From Pelagibius sp. (lineage in GTDB: Bacteria > Pseudomonadota > Alphaproteobacteria > Kiloniellales > Kiloniellaceae), in the NCBI GenBank assembly GCA_028280305.1, contig JANQMC010000138.1, positions 1-34,438 of the forward strand: a stretch of 34,438 nt of DNA, in the 5' to 3' direction. The notes beneath the pieces are model-generated. The model did no database searches. It saw only the letters and a program-made list of their open reading frames with translations, and was not told where the DNA came from. A program made the translations under genes and the position numbers. Shown here piece after piece: positions 25,420-34,323 of the stretch (positions are counted from its first letter, which is position 1; every line of letters begins with the position of its first letter).

Positions 25420-25884
25420 TCAGCCGGTTCCGGTGGGAATGATCAGCAGCGGGCACTGCACGCGCCGGGCCAGAAAGGCGGAAACCGACCCGAAGGTCAT
25501 GTGGTCGAACTCTTCCACCAGCGCATCCAGGCGCCGGGTGATAAAGTTGCCGTCGGGCTTGTGGCTGTGACGCGCCATAACGAGCAGGTTGGGCTGGCGT
25601 TCCTCGCAGGCGCGCAGAATCATTTTGCGGGCGTCGCCTTCGGCCACGATAACCTTGGAGGGGAAACCGGCTGCCAGCAGTTCGGCGGCGGCGGCATCGA
25701 CGCCCGCCTTCTGTTCGGCATATTGCTCGTTGAACATGTCGTCGGCGCCGGAGGTGGTGCTGCCTGGATCCTCGATGACGGAGATCAACGTAATGTTGGG
25801 CCTGATCGCGCCGAACATCTCCTTCACGGCCTCAAGCGCGATCCGCGCATTGCGCGAATGGTCATAGGCGAGCATTACATCCAT
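25420..25884 (-). CDS. Universal stress protein (UspA family)
   Basis: A 154-residue single-domain Usp. Seen are the N-terminal strand MDVMLAYDHSRNARIALEA with the conserved Asp, the central VIVAEGDARKMILRACEERQPNLLVMARHSHK, and a C-terminal FGSVSAFLARRVQCPLLIIP that corresponds to the ATP-binding G-x2-G-x9-GS-x2-x-R region, though the glycines are only partly kept. ATG 25884 follows AAGGAGG at 7 nt. It is the first gene of the nar transcription unit, after a perfect FNR-type box, in keeping with the anaerobic induction of Usp genes. Confidence 0.9.
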   Translation of the reverse strand: MDVMLAYDHSRNARIALEAVKEMFGAIRPNITLISVIEDPGSTTSGADDMFNEQYAEQKAGVDAAAAELLAAGFPSKVIVAEGDARKMILRACEERQPNLLVMARHSHKPDGNFITRRLDALVEEFDHMTFGSVSAFLARRVQCPLLIIPTGTG

Positions 25885-25962
25885 CACTGTCCTCCTTCGG
25901 TCTTTGCGCGGTATATCGACCAGCGCTTGACGTCAGAGGCCTACAATTGTGATCCCGCCGAT

Positions 25963-25976
25963 TTGATCAGGATCAA
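25963..25976. promoter_or_regulatory. FNR/Dnr-type box upstream of the usp-nar operon
   Basis: TTGATCAGGATCAA is a perfect TTGAT-N4-ATCAA palindrome, centred 85 nt before the usp start. It probably activates the operon under low oxygen or nitrogen oxides through one of the two Crp/Fnr regulators in the window. Confidence 0.85.
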
Positions 25977-26098
25977 GTGAGGGGTTTTTCTGTTTAAAAT
26001 AAATGGGTTACAGAAGAATGTGGTGTCCGGCACGGTTGATGATCAAGCCTGCGGAAGCCGGGGAGAACATCTTAGGTTGACATTTGACGATTTTAGGC

Positions 26099-26112
26099 TT
26101 GATAAATGTCAA
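26099..26112. promoter_or_regulatory. FNR-type box at the Crp/Fnr regulator start
   Basis: TTGATAAATGTCAA matches TTGAT-N4-ATCAA at all but one base. It is centred only 33 nt before ATG 26139, too close for class II activation of that start, so autorepression is more likely. Confidence 0.6.
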
Positions 26113-26138
26113 GAGAGAAATGGGTGGTATAACTGAGA

Positions 26139-26837
26139 ATGCCGAGGTCGCACTTCCCCGAAGTTCGCCAACTGGACCTGTTCCAGGGGATGCAGGAGGA
26201 TCACTTCCTGACCCTGATGCGAGGTTCCTACGTCCAAAATTTTCCACCCCAGATAGAGCTGATCAACGAGGGCGACCCCAGCGATTTTCTGCACATCGTA
26301 TTGAGCGGATCGGTCGATCTGTTTTCCACCTGGAACAGGCGGGAGACGAGCATGGCGACCGTACGCCCGATCTCGACATTCATCCTTGCGGCGACGATCA
26401 AGGACGCACCCTATTTGATGTCGGCCCGCACGCTGGAGAAAAGCCGCATCGTTCTGGTGCCCAGCGAGGATGTGCGCGCAATCTTCCACATCGATCCCGT
26501 CTTTGCCCAGGCCATCGTCACCGAGCTTGCGCAGTGTTATCGCTCCGTCATCAAAAGCACCAAGGACCTCAAGCTGCGCACCTCTCTGGAACGGCTTGCC
26601 AACTATCTCCTGCGCCAGCAGATGCGTGCGGACGGCGCCGCTGAATTCGACCTCGCGATAGAAAAACGCCGGCTTGCGTCATTCCTCGGCATGACTCCGG
26701 AAAACCTCAGCCGCGCCTTTAAAGGCCTTCAAGCCTATGGGGTGGTGGTTGAGGGCGTAAAGGTACGCATCTCCGACCAGCAGGGTCTCGAGCGCTTCGC
26801 AAAGCCGAGTCCCTTGATCGACGACTATTCAACCTGA
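26139..26837 (+). CDS. Crp/Fnr-family regulator (NarR/Dnr-like) beside the nar operon
   Basis: A 232-residue regulator. A cyclic-nucleotide-type beta-roll (about residues 10-120) is followed by a dimer helix and a winged helix-turn-helix (about 150-220) with KRRLASFLGMTPENLSRAFK. The recognition-helix pattern E-x2-SR predicts binding to TTGAT half-sites. Only one Cys is seen, so it does not carry the [4Fe-4S] centre of true Fnr and probably senses nitrite, NO or another signal like Dnr, NnrR or NarR. It diverges from usp-nar, the likely target. The ribosome site before the ATG is weak. Confidence 0.9.
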   Translation: MPRSHFPEVRQLDLFQGMQEDHFLTLMRGSYVQNFPPQIELINEGDPSDFLHIVLSGSVDLFSTWNRRETSMATVRPISTFILAATIKDAPYLMSARTLEKSRIVLVPSEDVRAIFHIDPVFAQAIVTELAQCYRSVIKSTKDLKLRTSLERLANYLLRQQMRADGAAEFDLAIEKRRLASFLGMTPENLSRAFKGLQAYGVVVEGVKVRISDQQGLERFAKPSPLIDDYST

Positions 26838-26847
26838 AGGAACTCCG

Positions 26848-27156
26848 ATGTCAGATAAAATACCCGGCGCCGCCGGTGAACTTGTCAGAGCCTTTCCCGA
26901 AATCTGGGAGGCCTATTCCGCTCTCGGCAAGGCCACGGCTGAGGCCGGTCCGTTGTCGGACCGGGAGAGGCGGCTGGTCAAACTGGCGCTTGCGATCGGC
27001 ATCGGGTCCGAGGGGGCGGTGCATTCCCACACGCGCCGTGCCAAAGCTGAGGGCATTGAAGACGCCGCGGTGACGCAGGTGGCCCTTCTGTCGATCGGAT
27101 CCTGCGGTCTGGCCCGCGCGGTTGCCGCCAAAACCTGGATTGAGGACATTGATTGA
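26848..27156 (+). CDS. Small carboxymuconolactone-decarboxylase-like (AhpD-fold) protein
   Basis: A 102-residue CMD/AhpD-family protein. FPEIWEAYSALGKATAEAGPLSDRERRLVKLALAIGIGSEGAVHSHTRRA and the following helix fit the family, whose members are small helical oligomers. The usual C-x2-C redox pair before the histidine is missing; Glu-Gly-Ala-Val stands in that place, so peroxidase activity of the AhpD kind is unlikely. It begins 10 nt after the regulator stop with AAGGA as ribosome site, so the two are one transcription unit. Function is unknown. Confidence 0.82.
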   Translation: MSDKIPGAAGELVRAFPEIWEAYSALGKATAEAGPLSDRERRLVKLALAIGIGSEGAVHSHTRRAKAEGIEDAAVTQVALLSIGSCGLARAVAAKTWIEDID

Positions 27157-27267
27157 GTGATGCGGTTCCCGCGTCGATGCCGTCGCCGCGTGGTTTGACG
27201 AGAAGCGCGTATACATGCTGGCGTCCCGGCTGACGCAGACCATCGGACTGGCCGGATATCCCATAAC

Positions 27268-28059
27268 CTATTCATTTCCGGAAAGCGGCTGGCAGGCTTC
27301 GCAAACGAAGGCGCGGCGTCCGTCGATCTCGAAGCGCCGTATCGCGCCACGGCAGGCCGGGCATTGGGTTTTGGCGAAGATGTTCACGCGTTCCCGGTAG
27401 CGGCTTTTCGAAGGAATGGCGCCGTCTACCGTGATGATGGCATTGCGCTTCACCCCGATAGTCAGCAAAGCCTTGGCATCGGTCCATATCCGATCGAAAG
27501 CAGCCCGCCCGATCATCCGTCCCGGGGTCTGCGGATGAATGCCCTGGCGCCACAAAACCTCAGAACGATAGATGTTGCCGATCCCGGCCATGACTGATTG
27601 ATCCATGATCAGCCGCCCGATAGGCGCCCGGCTTCGCATGATTTTTTTGAAGGCGCGTTCGGGATCTGCATCGGCGCGCAGCACATCCGGCCCGATGCGC
27701 TGAATCAGTGTCAGCCTTTCCGGCTCATCGAGGACCCGGCAGATCGTCGGCCCGTTGATGTCGACGGCGTGGGTGGGCCCGACGAGCCGCACCCGCACGG
27801 CGCCGCGCGGCTCGGCAAGTGGCAGTTTGTGTTTGCGGATTCGCCCGAAGAGGCCGAGATGGATGTGAAGGGTATCCCCGCCTTCGAAATGATAAAGCAG
27901 ATGCTTGCCGTAGGCCTCAACCGCTCGGCAGCGCCGGCCGTTGAGGCGGGCTGCACCTTCGGCAAAACGCCCCTGAGGAGACGATACGGCCAGCTTCTGA
28001 TCGGCCAGAATGCGGCGATGATCTCGTGCCGCGCGGTGGATGGTATGACCTTCAGGCAT
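27268..28059 (-). CDS. nei: Fpg/Nei-family DNA glycosylase (endonuclease VIII-like)
   Basis: A 263-residue base-excision repair enzyme that removes oxidised bases and nicks the abasic site. The invariant N-terminal PEGHT (the Pro becomes the catalytic amine after Met removal) fixes the start at 28059, even though the ribosome site is weak. MAGIGNIYRSEVLWRQGIHP is the H2TH motif region, and a C-terminal zinc finger has the pattern C-x2-C then C-x2-C (CPACRGAI and FVCEACQ). PEGHT rather than PELPE favours Nei over MutM. It is convergent with the CMD-like gene and does not belong to an obvious operon. Confidence 0.93.
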   Translation of the reverse strand: MPEGHTIHRAARDHRRILADQKLAVSSPQGRFAEGAARLNGRRCRAVEAYGKHLLYHFEGGDTLHIHLGLFGRIRKHKLPLAEPRGAVRVRLVGPTHAVDINGPTICRVLDEPERLTLIQRIGPDVLRADADPERAFKKIMRSRAPIGRLIMDQSVMAGIGNIYRSEVLWRQGIHPQTPGRMIGRAAFDRIWTDAKALLTIGVKRNAIITVDGAIPSKSRYRERVNIFAKTQCPACRGAIRRFEIDGRRAFVCEACQPLSGNE

Positions 28060-28300
28060 GACAACTCAAACTGTGAAAAGACCGGCGGCGCCAGCCGCGG
28101 TTAGCTCCGTAAGATGTGTTGGGACCAAACTGAGGGAGCCCTCCGCGTCCGGTGCGCTTGGGAGATGTATTTCGTTATGAACCCAAGTCAATCCGCAGAG
28201 ACCAAACCAAGCCTGTAACGCCAACGCCAGGCTGCAGCATGGGCGGCAGGCGGACCGGCGCTTATCCGCAAATCATTGCTTTCTGGCGCTTTGGTGTGCG

Positions 28301-29230
28301 CTACGCCTCTTTGTTCATGGAGTGCCGGACAGCGTTGAAGGCCGCTTCCGCGACCGGGGTCAGCGATTGTCCCGCCCTGGTGATCAGCGAATAGGGCTCG
28401 ACCTCAAAAACCAAATCCGTCGGCACGATCGACAGAGACCTCGTGCCCGCAAAACTCTGGGCGACGGCTGTGGCAACGGGCGCGACGGCGTCGGTACCGT
28501 GCAGCATCGCTACCGTGAACATGAAGGATGAGTTCGTCAGCACACGCTCCGGCAGGGCAAAGCCGCTTTGCCTCAGCGCCCCTTCCACGGTGGTGCGCAG
28601 AAGGGTTCCGAGCGGCGGCAGCACCCAGTCCTGTTTCGACAGCTCCGAGTCTACCGGCTGCGGGCTGCTTGAGAGTGGATGGCCGAATCGCGCGACGATG
28701 CTCACGCTTTCCGCGCTCTGAGGGATCTCATGGAACATGCCTGCATCAAACCCGACGGGCAGGCGGCAGAGCGCGAAGTCCAACTGGCCCTCGAGCAGCT
28801 TGGCGGCGAGCACATCGCTGGCCGACACATCCATTTCGATGCGGATGCCGGGATTGTGGATGCGCATCTGCTTGATCGTCGGCAGTACGAACTCGACCGC
28901 CGGGCCCGCCACCGAGCCTATGGTCACCCGCCCTGATACGCCTTGTCCGATTTCCGCCAGGTCTCGCTCGGCATCTTCGATCTCCTTGAGGATGCGCGAA
29001 CAGCGATAGGCGAAGAGCAGGCCCGCCTCCGTCAGGCGCACGCCCCGGCCGGTGCGGTTGTACAGCTTGGTGCCTGTCAGCGTCTCAAGCTCGCCGACAA
29101 TCCGCGATGCGGCCGGCTGGGTGATGCCCAGGTTTTCGGCTGATGAACTGATGCGCTGGGTCTCCGCCAGAGACGCCAGCAAGCGCATGTGTGAGAGCTT
29201 CAGCCCCCGGCGCATAAGGTCTTCGGCCAT
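28301..29230 (-). CDS. LysR-family regulator, GbpR-like
   Basis: A 309-residue LysR protein. The helix-turn-helix (LKLSHMRLLASLAETQRISS, LGITQPAASRIVGELET) and the two-lobe effector domain are clear. Its divergent position next to chvE-gguAB matches GbpR of Agrobacterium and Azospirillum, which controls the galactose-binding protein gene in response to sugars. ATG 29230 is preceded by GGGAG at 4 nt. An A/T-rich palindrome in the shared interval is a candidate operator. Confidence 0.9.
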   Translation of the reverse strand: MAEDLMRRGLKLSHMRLLASLAETQRISSSAENLGITQPAASRIVGELETLTGTKLYNRTGRGVRLTEAGLLFAYRCSRILKEIEDAERDLAEIGQGVSGRVTIGSVAGPAVEFVLPTIKQMRIHNPGIRIEMDVSASDVLAAKLLEGQLDFALCRLPVGFDAGMFHEIPQSAESVSIVARFGHPLSSSPQPVDSELSKQDWVLPPLGTLLRTTVEGALRQSGFALPERVLTNSSFMFTVAMLHGTDAVAPVATAVAQSFAGTRSLSIVPTDLVFEVEPYSLITRAGQSLTPVAEAAFNAVRHSMNKEA

Positions 29231-29262
29231 GATCTCCCGCCCTCATTTCTGGTATACTAATA

Positions 29263-29280
29263 ATGATATATCGCTATCAT
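29263..29280. promoter_or_regulatory. A/T-rich palindrome, candidate operator of the GbpR-like regulator
   Basis: ATGATA-TATCGC-TATCAT has 6-nt perfect arms and lies 33 nt before the regulator start and 147 nt before chvE, inside the most A/T-rich stretch of the window. It fits the A/T-rich dyad sites of LysR regulators. Confidence 0.45.
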
Positions 29281-29374
29281 GTATAATAATTTGACTGATA
29301 TATATTTTGGCCGCACTTTTCTACTCTGGGTCCGTTCCGGCGGGGTTGATCTGGTCAATCCACGGAGGACAACA

Positions 29375-29413
29375 ATGAAAGAATCGCGGCAGCGATCATG
29401 GGAGGAAAAATGA
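29375..29413 (+). CDS. 12-residue upstream ORF coupled to chvE
   Basis: ATG 29375 follows a good GGAGG (spacing 6) and encodes [12 protein letters not shown]. Its TGA overlaps the chvE ATG (ATGA). The chvE ribosome site GGAGG lies inside this ORF, so translation of the leader could couple to or govern chvE. Whether the peptide itself matters is unknown. Confidence 0.45.
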   Translation: MKESRQRSWEEK

Positions 29414-30483
29414 AATTCATCACACGGCCCTTGGTGGCCCTGGCGGCTCTGGCGACCGTCGTCATGTTTGGCAATGTACCGGTCTATGCAGCCGACAAAG
29501 GGACCGTCGGCATCGCGATGCCGACAAAATCGTCTGCGCGCTGGATCTCGGACGGCAACTCGATGGTGGAACAGTTCGAAGCCGCCGGCTATGCCACCGA
29601 CCTGCAGTACGCAGAAGACGACATACCCAACCAGCTCGCGCAGATCGAAAACATGATCACCAAGGGCGTGGACGTGCTGGTGATCGCGGCCATCGACGGA
29701 ACGACACTGTCGAATGCGCTGGAAAATGCCGCCGCCGCCGACATCAAGATCATCGCCTATGACCGGCTGATCCGCGACAGCGAGAACGTCGACTACTACG
29801 CGACCTTTGACAATTTCAAGGTCGGGGTCCAGCAAGCCACGAGCCTGGTCAACGGCCTGAAGGCGCGTTTTGGCGATGGCCCCTACAATGTGGAACTCTT
29901 CGGCGGCTCGCCGGACGACAACAACGCCTTCTTCTTCTACAACGGCGCCATGTCCGTGCTTCAGCCGCTGATCGACAGCGGCGAGGTCGTCGTTCAGTCG
30001 GGACAGATGGGCATGGACAAGGTAGGTACTCTGCGCTGGGATGGCGCCGTCGCCCAAGCCCGCATGGATAACCTGTTGTCGGCCAACTATACCGACAAGC
30101 CGATTCATGGCGCCCTCAGCCCTTATGACGGCCTGTCGATCGGCATCCTATCGTCTCTGAAGGGCGTTGGCTACGGCTCCGGCGATCAGCAGATGCCGAT
30201 CGTTACCGGTCAGGATGCCGAGGTTCCCTCGGTCAAGTCCATCTTGGCCGGCGAGCAATACTCAACGGTGTTCAAGGATACCCGCGAGTTGGCGCGTGTT
30301 ACCGTCGGCATGGTGGATGCCCTGCTTGAGGGGGGTGAGCCGGAGATCAACGACACCGAGACCTATGATAACGGCATGAAGGTTGTGCCTTCCTATCTGC
30401 TTGAGCCTGTCTCCGTCGATGTGTCGAACTGGGAATCTGTCCTGATCGGAAGCGGTTACTACAAGCTCGATCAGGTCAAGTAA
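29410..30483 (+). CDS. chvE: Periplasmic monosaccharide-binding protein of an ABC importer
   Basis: A 357-residue protein with a signal peptide (ending PVYAA near residue 20) and a periplasmic-binding-protein type 1 fold of the ChvE/XylF kind. Typical parts are [79 protein letters not shown], and [15 protein letters not shown]. ChvE binds several aldoses (glucose, galactose, arabinose, xylose) and in plant-associated bacteria also serves chemotaxis or virulence sensing. I chose ATG 29410 for GGAGG at 4 nt. It leads the operon with gguA and gguB. Confidence 0.93.
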   Translation: MKFITRPLVALAALATVVMFGNVPVYAADKGTVGIAMPTKSSARWISDGNSMVEQFEAAGYATDLQYAEDDIPNQLAQIENMITKGVDVLVIAAIDGTTLSNALENAAAADIKIIAYDRLIRDSENVDYYATFDNFKVGVQQATSLVNGLKARFGDGPYNVELFGGSPDDNNAFFFYNGAMSVLQPLIDSGEVVVQSGQMGMDKVGTLRWDGAVAQARMDNLLSANYTDKPIHGALSPYDGLSIGILSSLKGVGYGSGDQQMPIVTGQDAEVPSVKSILAGEQYSTVFKDTRELARVTVGMVDALLEGGEPEINDTETYDNGMKVVPSYLLEPVSVDVSNWESVLIGSGYYKLDQVK

Positions 30484-30495
30484 GGCCGTTCCTTG

Positions 30496-30540
30496 AAACG
30501 ATGGCTCGCACTGCGCTTCGCAGGCGGGCCATCGTTTTTT
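30496..30540 (+). terminator. Terminator/attenuator between chvE and gguA
   Basis: AAACGATGGC (30496-30505) pairs with GCCATCGTTT (30528-30537), inside which GCACTGCGCTTCGCAGGC forms an extra hairpin; a run of six T follows. Partial termination here would give more binding protein than transporter, common in ABC operons. Confidence 0.88.
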
Positions 30541-30570
30541 CTGTCAGCGTAACGTAAGTGACGAGCGGTC

Positions 30571-32091
30571 ATGCCTCCCGTTCTGGAAATGCGTCAGATC
30601 ACCAAGACTTTTCCAGGTGTCAAGGCCCTGGACAACGTCTCCTTGTCGGTTGAACAGGGCGAGATCCACGCCCTTGTCGGTGAGAACGGCGCCGGCAAGT
30701 CAACGCTGATGAAGATCCTCTCGGGAGTCTATCCCCACGGCAGCTATGACGGCGAGATCCACTACAACGGCGGACTTGCGAAGTTCGGCGGTATTCCCGA
30801 CAGCGAGAAATCCGGCATCATCATCATTCATCAGGAACTTGCCCTGGTGCCGCTTCTCTCCATCGCCGAGAACCTCTTTCTCGGCAACGAGGTCGCGCGC
30901 CACGGCATCATCAACTGGCCCGAAGCGTTTCAGCGCACCAAGGAACTATTGGTCAAGGTCGGCCTCTCGGAGGTGCCGACCACGCATGTCGGCAAGCTGG
31001 GTGTCGGCAAGCAGCAACTGGTCGAGATTGCCAAGGCGCTCTCCAAGGATGTGAAACTTCTGATTTTGGATGAGCCGACGGCCGCCTTGCAGGAGAACGA
31101 CAGTCAAAAGTTACTCGACCTTCTTCTTGAACTGAAAGCCCTGGGTATCACCTCTATTCTGATTAGTCACAAGCTGAACGAGGTCGAAAGGGTTGCGGAT
31201 ACCATCACGGTCATCCGCGACGGCGCGATCGTTTCCACCCTCTCGGCCAAAGACAACGAGATCAGCGAAGAGCGTATCATCATGGATATGGTCGGGCGCG
31301 ACATGGCGCACCGCTATCCCGAACGCGAACGCAGGATCGGTGAAACGCTCTTCGAGATATCCGACTGGAACGTCTGGCATCCGGAGCAGACGGAGAGACA
31401 GGTTATCAAGGAAGCCCGCTTAAGCATCGGCCGGGGAGAGGTTGTCGGTATTGCCGGGCTTATGGGTTCCGGCCGGACCGAGCTGGCCATGAGCATCTTC
31501 GGCAGGAGTTACGGACGCAACATCTCCGGCACGGCGGCACTTGGCGGAGAGCCGGTCGATGTTTCCACGGTTGACCGGGCGATTGCCGCGGGGCTCGCCT
31601 ACGTTACCGAAGACCGCAAGGCGCTGGGCTTGCTGCTGGACGAGACCATTCAGCGTAACGTTTCTCTGGCCAACCTGCCTGCCGTCTCCATGAACGGCGT
31701 GCTAAACGAAGCTGAAGAGCAAAAGGTCGCAGAGCGGTACCGCGGCGCAATGAACATCCGCACGCCTAGCGTCCAGCAGCTCGTGGTGAACCTCTCCGGT
31801 GGCAATCAGCAGAAGGTTGTGCTGTCAAAGTGGCTCTTTGCCGATCCGCAGGTTCTGATCCTGGACGAACCGACTCGCGGCATCGACGTCGGAGCGAAAT
31901 TCGAGATCTACGGGATCATAAACCGGCTGGCCGGGGAGGGGCGGGGGATCCTGATGATCTCCTCTGAAATGCCGGAATTGCTTGGCATGTGCGACCGGAT
32001 TTATGTCATGAACGAGGGGGCGCTGGTGGGCGAACTGGCCGCCGCGGAAGCCAGCCAGGAACGTATCATGTCGTACATCGTCAGGAAGTAG
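30571..32091 (+). CDS. gguA: Sugar ABC transporter ATP-binding protein (tandem ATPase)
   Basis: A 506-residue protein with two fused ATPase domains, the layout of MmsA/XylG/GguA-type monosaccharide importers. The first domain has Walker [11 protein letters not shown], the signature [15 protein letters not shown] and Walker [12 protein letters not shown]. The second has the degenerate Walker [12 protein letters not shown], the signature [15 protein letters not shown] and Walker [13 protein letters not shown]. It follows chvE after the terminator hairpin and precedes the permease gene. Confidence 0.95.
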   Translation: MPPVLEMRQITKTFPGVKALDNVSLSVEQGEIHALVGENGAGKSTLMKILSGVYPHGSYDGEIHYNGGLAKFGGIPDSEKSGIIIIHQELALVPLLSIAENLFLGNEVARHGIINWPEAFQRTKELLVKVGLSEVPTTHVGKLGVGKQQLVEIAKALSKDVKLLILDEPTAALQENDSQKLLDLLLELKALGITSILISHKLNEVERVADTITVIRDGAIVSTLSAKDNEISEERIIMDMVGRDMAHRYPERERRIGETLFEISDWNVWHPEQTERQVIKEARLSIGRGEVVGIAGLMGSGRTELAMSIFGRSYGRNISGTAALGGEPVDVSTVDRAIAAGLAYVTEDRKALGLLLDETIQRNVSLANLPAVSMNGVLNEAEEQKVAERYRGAMNIRTPSVQQLVVNLSGGNQQKVVLSKWLFADPQVLILDEPTRGIDVGAKFEIYGIINRLAGEGRGILMISSEMPELLGMCDRIYVMNEGALVGELAAAEASQERIMSYIVRK

Positions 32092-32130
32092 GATCACCAG
32101 GAATAGGACTAGGGGTCGGGAATTGGCGCT

Positions 32131-33327
32131 ATGGCGGCAGTAGAAAAACAAGCGTCTGGCGAAGGACGCGGCATCGGATCTTACCTTGCCAGTCATCTGC
32201 GCGAGTACGGCATGATACTGGCGTTGGTTGCGATCATGGTTTTCTTCCAGATCATGACCGACGGCACGCTTCTGCGGCCGGTCAACATCACCAACCTGTT
32301 TCTCCAGAACAGCTACATCATCATCATGGCGCTCGGCATGCTGCTGGTCATCGTTGCCGGCCATATCGATCTCTCGGTCGGCTCCGTCGTTGGCTTCATC
32401 GGTGCGCTGGCGGCAATCCTGATGGTGGATCAGGGCTGGTCCATCTATGCGGCGGTTCCGTTCTGCCTGTTCATCGGTATCGTCATCGGCGCGGCTCAGG
32501 GGTATTGGGTCGCCTATTGGAACATTCCCTCGTTCATCGTGACTCTCGCCGGGATGCTGGTTTTCCGAGGTGCCACGCTGTGGCTTCTTGAAGGTCAGTC
32601 CGTGGGTCCTTTCCCGCGGGAGTTTCAGGCGCTGTCCACAGGCTTCATCCCGGATCTCTTTGGCGTCAAGCGGCCGAACATCACCGCCATTGTTGCCGGT
32701 GTGATGATCGCCAGCACCCTCGTTTGGATGGGATTGCGGAACCGCCAGCGGAACGCGCAGTACGGCATTGAGGGCGAGCCGCTTAGCTTTTTTGCGATCC
32801 GCAACCTGTTGGTTGCCGGTGCGATCGTCTTTGTGGCCTACAAGCTCGCCACCTTCCGCGGCCTGCCGAACGTGCTCATCACCATGGGCGTCCTGATTGT
32901 CATCTATGCCTTCCTGACCGAGTCCACCGTCATCGGCCGGCGCATCTATGCCCTGGGCGGCAACCGCAAGGCGGCAAAACTCTCCGGCGTGAAGACGGAG
33001 CGGCTCACCTTCCTTACCTTCGTCAATATGGGCATGCTGGCGGCGCTCGCCGGGCTCATCTTTGCTGCCCGTCTCAATACCGCGACACCCAAGGCCGGTG
33101 TCGCTTTCGAACTGGATGTCATCGCCGCTGTCTTCATCGGCGGCGCGTCGATGTCAGGTGGCGTCGGCAAGATCGTCGGCGCCGTCGTTGGTGCCTTCAT
33201 CATGGGCGTGATGAACAACGGCATGTCGATCATGGGCATTGGCATCGACTACCAACAGGTCATCAAGGGCCTGGTGCTGCTCGCCGCTGTCATCTTCGAC
33301 GTCTACAACAAGAACAAGCAGGGATAG
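32131..33327 (+). CDS. gguB: Sugar ABC transporter permease
   Basis: A 398-residue inner-membrane permease of the MmsB/XylH/GguB class, with about 8-10 predicted helices. Diagnostic are LLVIVAGHIDLSVGSVVGFI, WNIPSFIVTLAGMLVFRG, YALGGNRKAAKLSGV, and FIGGASMSGGVGKIVGAVVG. It ends the chvE-gguA-gguB operon and is convergent with the next regulator gene, 27 nt away, with no terminator visible. Confidence 0.95.
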   Translation: MAAVEKQASGEGRGIGSYLASHLREYGMILALVAIMVFFQIMTDGTLLRPVNITNLFLQNSYIIIMALGMLLVIVAGHIDLSVGSVVGFIGALAAILMVDQGWSIYAAVPFCLFIGIVIGAAQGYWVAYWNIPSFIVTLAGMLVFRGATLWLLEGQSVGPFPREFQALSTGFIPDLFGVKRPNITAIVAGVMIASTLVWMGLRNRQRNAQYGIEGEPLSFFAIRNLLVAGAIVFVAYKLATFRGLPNVLITMGVLIVIYAFLTESTVIGRRIYALGGNRKAAKLSGVKTERLTFLTFVNMGMLAALAGLIFAARLNTATPKAGVAFELDVIAAVFIGGASMSGGVGKIVGAVVGAFIMGVMNNGMSIMGIGIDYQQVIKGLVLLAAVIFDVYNKNKQG

Positions 33328-33354
33328 AGGACAGCGAGCCTGTCTGGCGCCCGC

Positions 33355-34089
33355 TCAACCCTGTCCGTTTGGCCGTCCGTTGGAGCGGCGCGGGCGGCCG
33401 CCGTTGGCGATGCCGCGCATCGAAGGGATATCGGCCAGGAGTATCTGGTCCTGATGGGGAATACCGATCAGCTTCTCTCTTTCAAGTTCCCGGATGGCGC
33501 GACTTACGGTTTCCGGTTTCACGCCGATATAGTCGGCGATGTCGATACGCGAGATCGGTATCCGCACGATGTCCCGGCTGCGTTCGGCAGGTGTCGTTTC
33601 AGGCCAGCGTTTGAACTCAAACAAAACGGAGGCCATGCGTTCCAAGGGCGTCTTGGATGCCAAGTCGGTGGCATGATCCTGCATGCGTGCGAAATGGTCG
33701 GCTAATTGAGCGATGAAGGCCTTGGCGAGTTCCGGATTAGTGGCGGCACGGTCGTCGACACGTGTTTCATCCAGGTGCAGGAACTCCGAGGATTTCAAGG
33801 CAATCAGCGCGCCCTGCCGCATGCGCTCCGTGCGCCGCAGATCGACAAGGTCGCCCTCGTGGAAGAGGCTGGCGAGAACGCGGCGGCCGTCCGACAGTTC
33901 ACGCTCCACCGCCAACGTACCGGACACGACGATGCCAAGAGAGGCATCGATCTGATCGCCGCGCTCCAGCAACCATAGGCTGGCCGCTTCGAGCAGGTCG
34001 TGCACGCTTGTATCTGCCAGGCTGTTCCAGGGTCCGTAGTCCGGTAGGTATGGCTGCGGCGCAATGACGGCCGGCTGAAAAGAATCCAT
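33355..34089 (-). CDS. Crp/Fnr-family regulator, FixK/Dnr-like
   Basis: A 244-residue regulator with a cyclic-nucleotide-type sensor (about 20-130) and a winged helix-turn-helix (about 165-215) with SRIDIADYIGVKPETVSRAIRELEREKLI, whose E-x2-SR predicts TTGAT-type sites. It has no cysteine, so it cannot hold an iron-sulfur cluster and is FixK/Dnr/NnrR-like rather than true Fnr. The C-terminal tail is Arg/Gly-rich. An FNR box at class II distance lies before it, so it may activate itself or be driven by Fnr. It is divergent from a probable peroxidase gene. Confidence 0.9.
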   Translation of the reverse strand: MDSFQPAVIAPQPYLPDYGPWNSLADTSVHDLLEAASLWLLERGDQIDASLGIVVSGTLAVERELSDGRRVLASLFHEGDLVDLRRTERMRQGALIALKSSEFLHLDETRVDDRAATNPELAKAFIAQLADHFARMQDHATDLASKTPLERMASVLFEFKRWPETTPAERSRDIVRIPISRIDIADYIGVKPETVSRAIRELEREKLIGIPHQDQILLADIPSMRGIANGGRPRRSNGRPNGQG

Positions 34090-34143
34090 TCCCTGTCTCC
34101 CCTACATCTGGCGTCTTGATAGTGAGGGGGGCTGTCCGCTTCG

Positions 34144-34157
34144 TTGATCTGTATCAA
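34144..34157. promoter_or_regulatory. FNR-type box for the Crp/Fnr regulator gene
   Basis: TTGATCTGTATCAA is a perfect TTGAT-N4-ATCAA. On the minus strand a TATCAA -10 element lies at 34116-34121, and a start near 34109 places the box centre at about -41.5, class II activation geometry. Confidence 0.8.
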
Positions 34158-34225
34158 ATAATGGTGCGGTGCAGCAGGGTGACTCATCGGTTGTCTGAAA
34201 CTGTAGCAAAATTGCCATGAACAGA

Positions 34226-34239
34226 TTGATTGCAATCAA
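34226..34239. promoter_or_regulatory. FNR-type box for the 3'-edge secreted protein
   Basis: TTGATTGCAATCAA is a perfect box. On the plus strand a TATTAA -10 element at 34262-34267 gives a start near 34274, so the box is centred at about -41.5, class II activation geometry. Confidence 0.85.
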
Positions 34240-34323
34240 GGACCACTGCCCGCGCGATCTTTATTAACTGCTTCCAATACCGGTGCCGTGAAGGTATCGG
34301 GCTGTCGGATTGGGAGATAGTTG

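Noticed and set aside
26031..26041. TTGATGATCAA as a further FNR box
   Set aside because: The half-sites are separated by one base instead of four, so an Fnr-type dimer would not fit.
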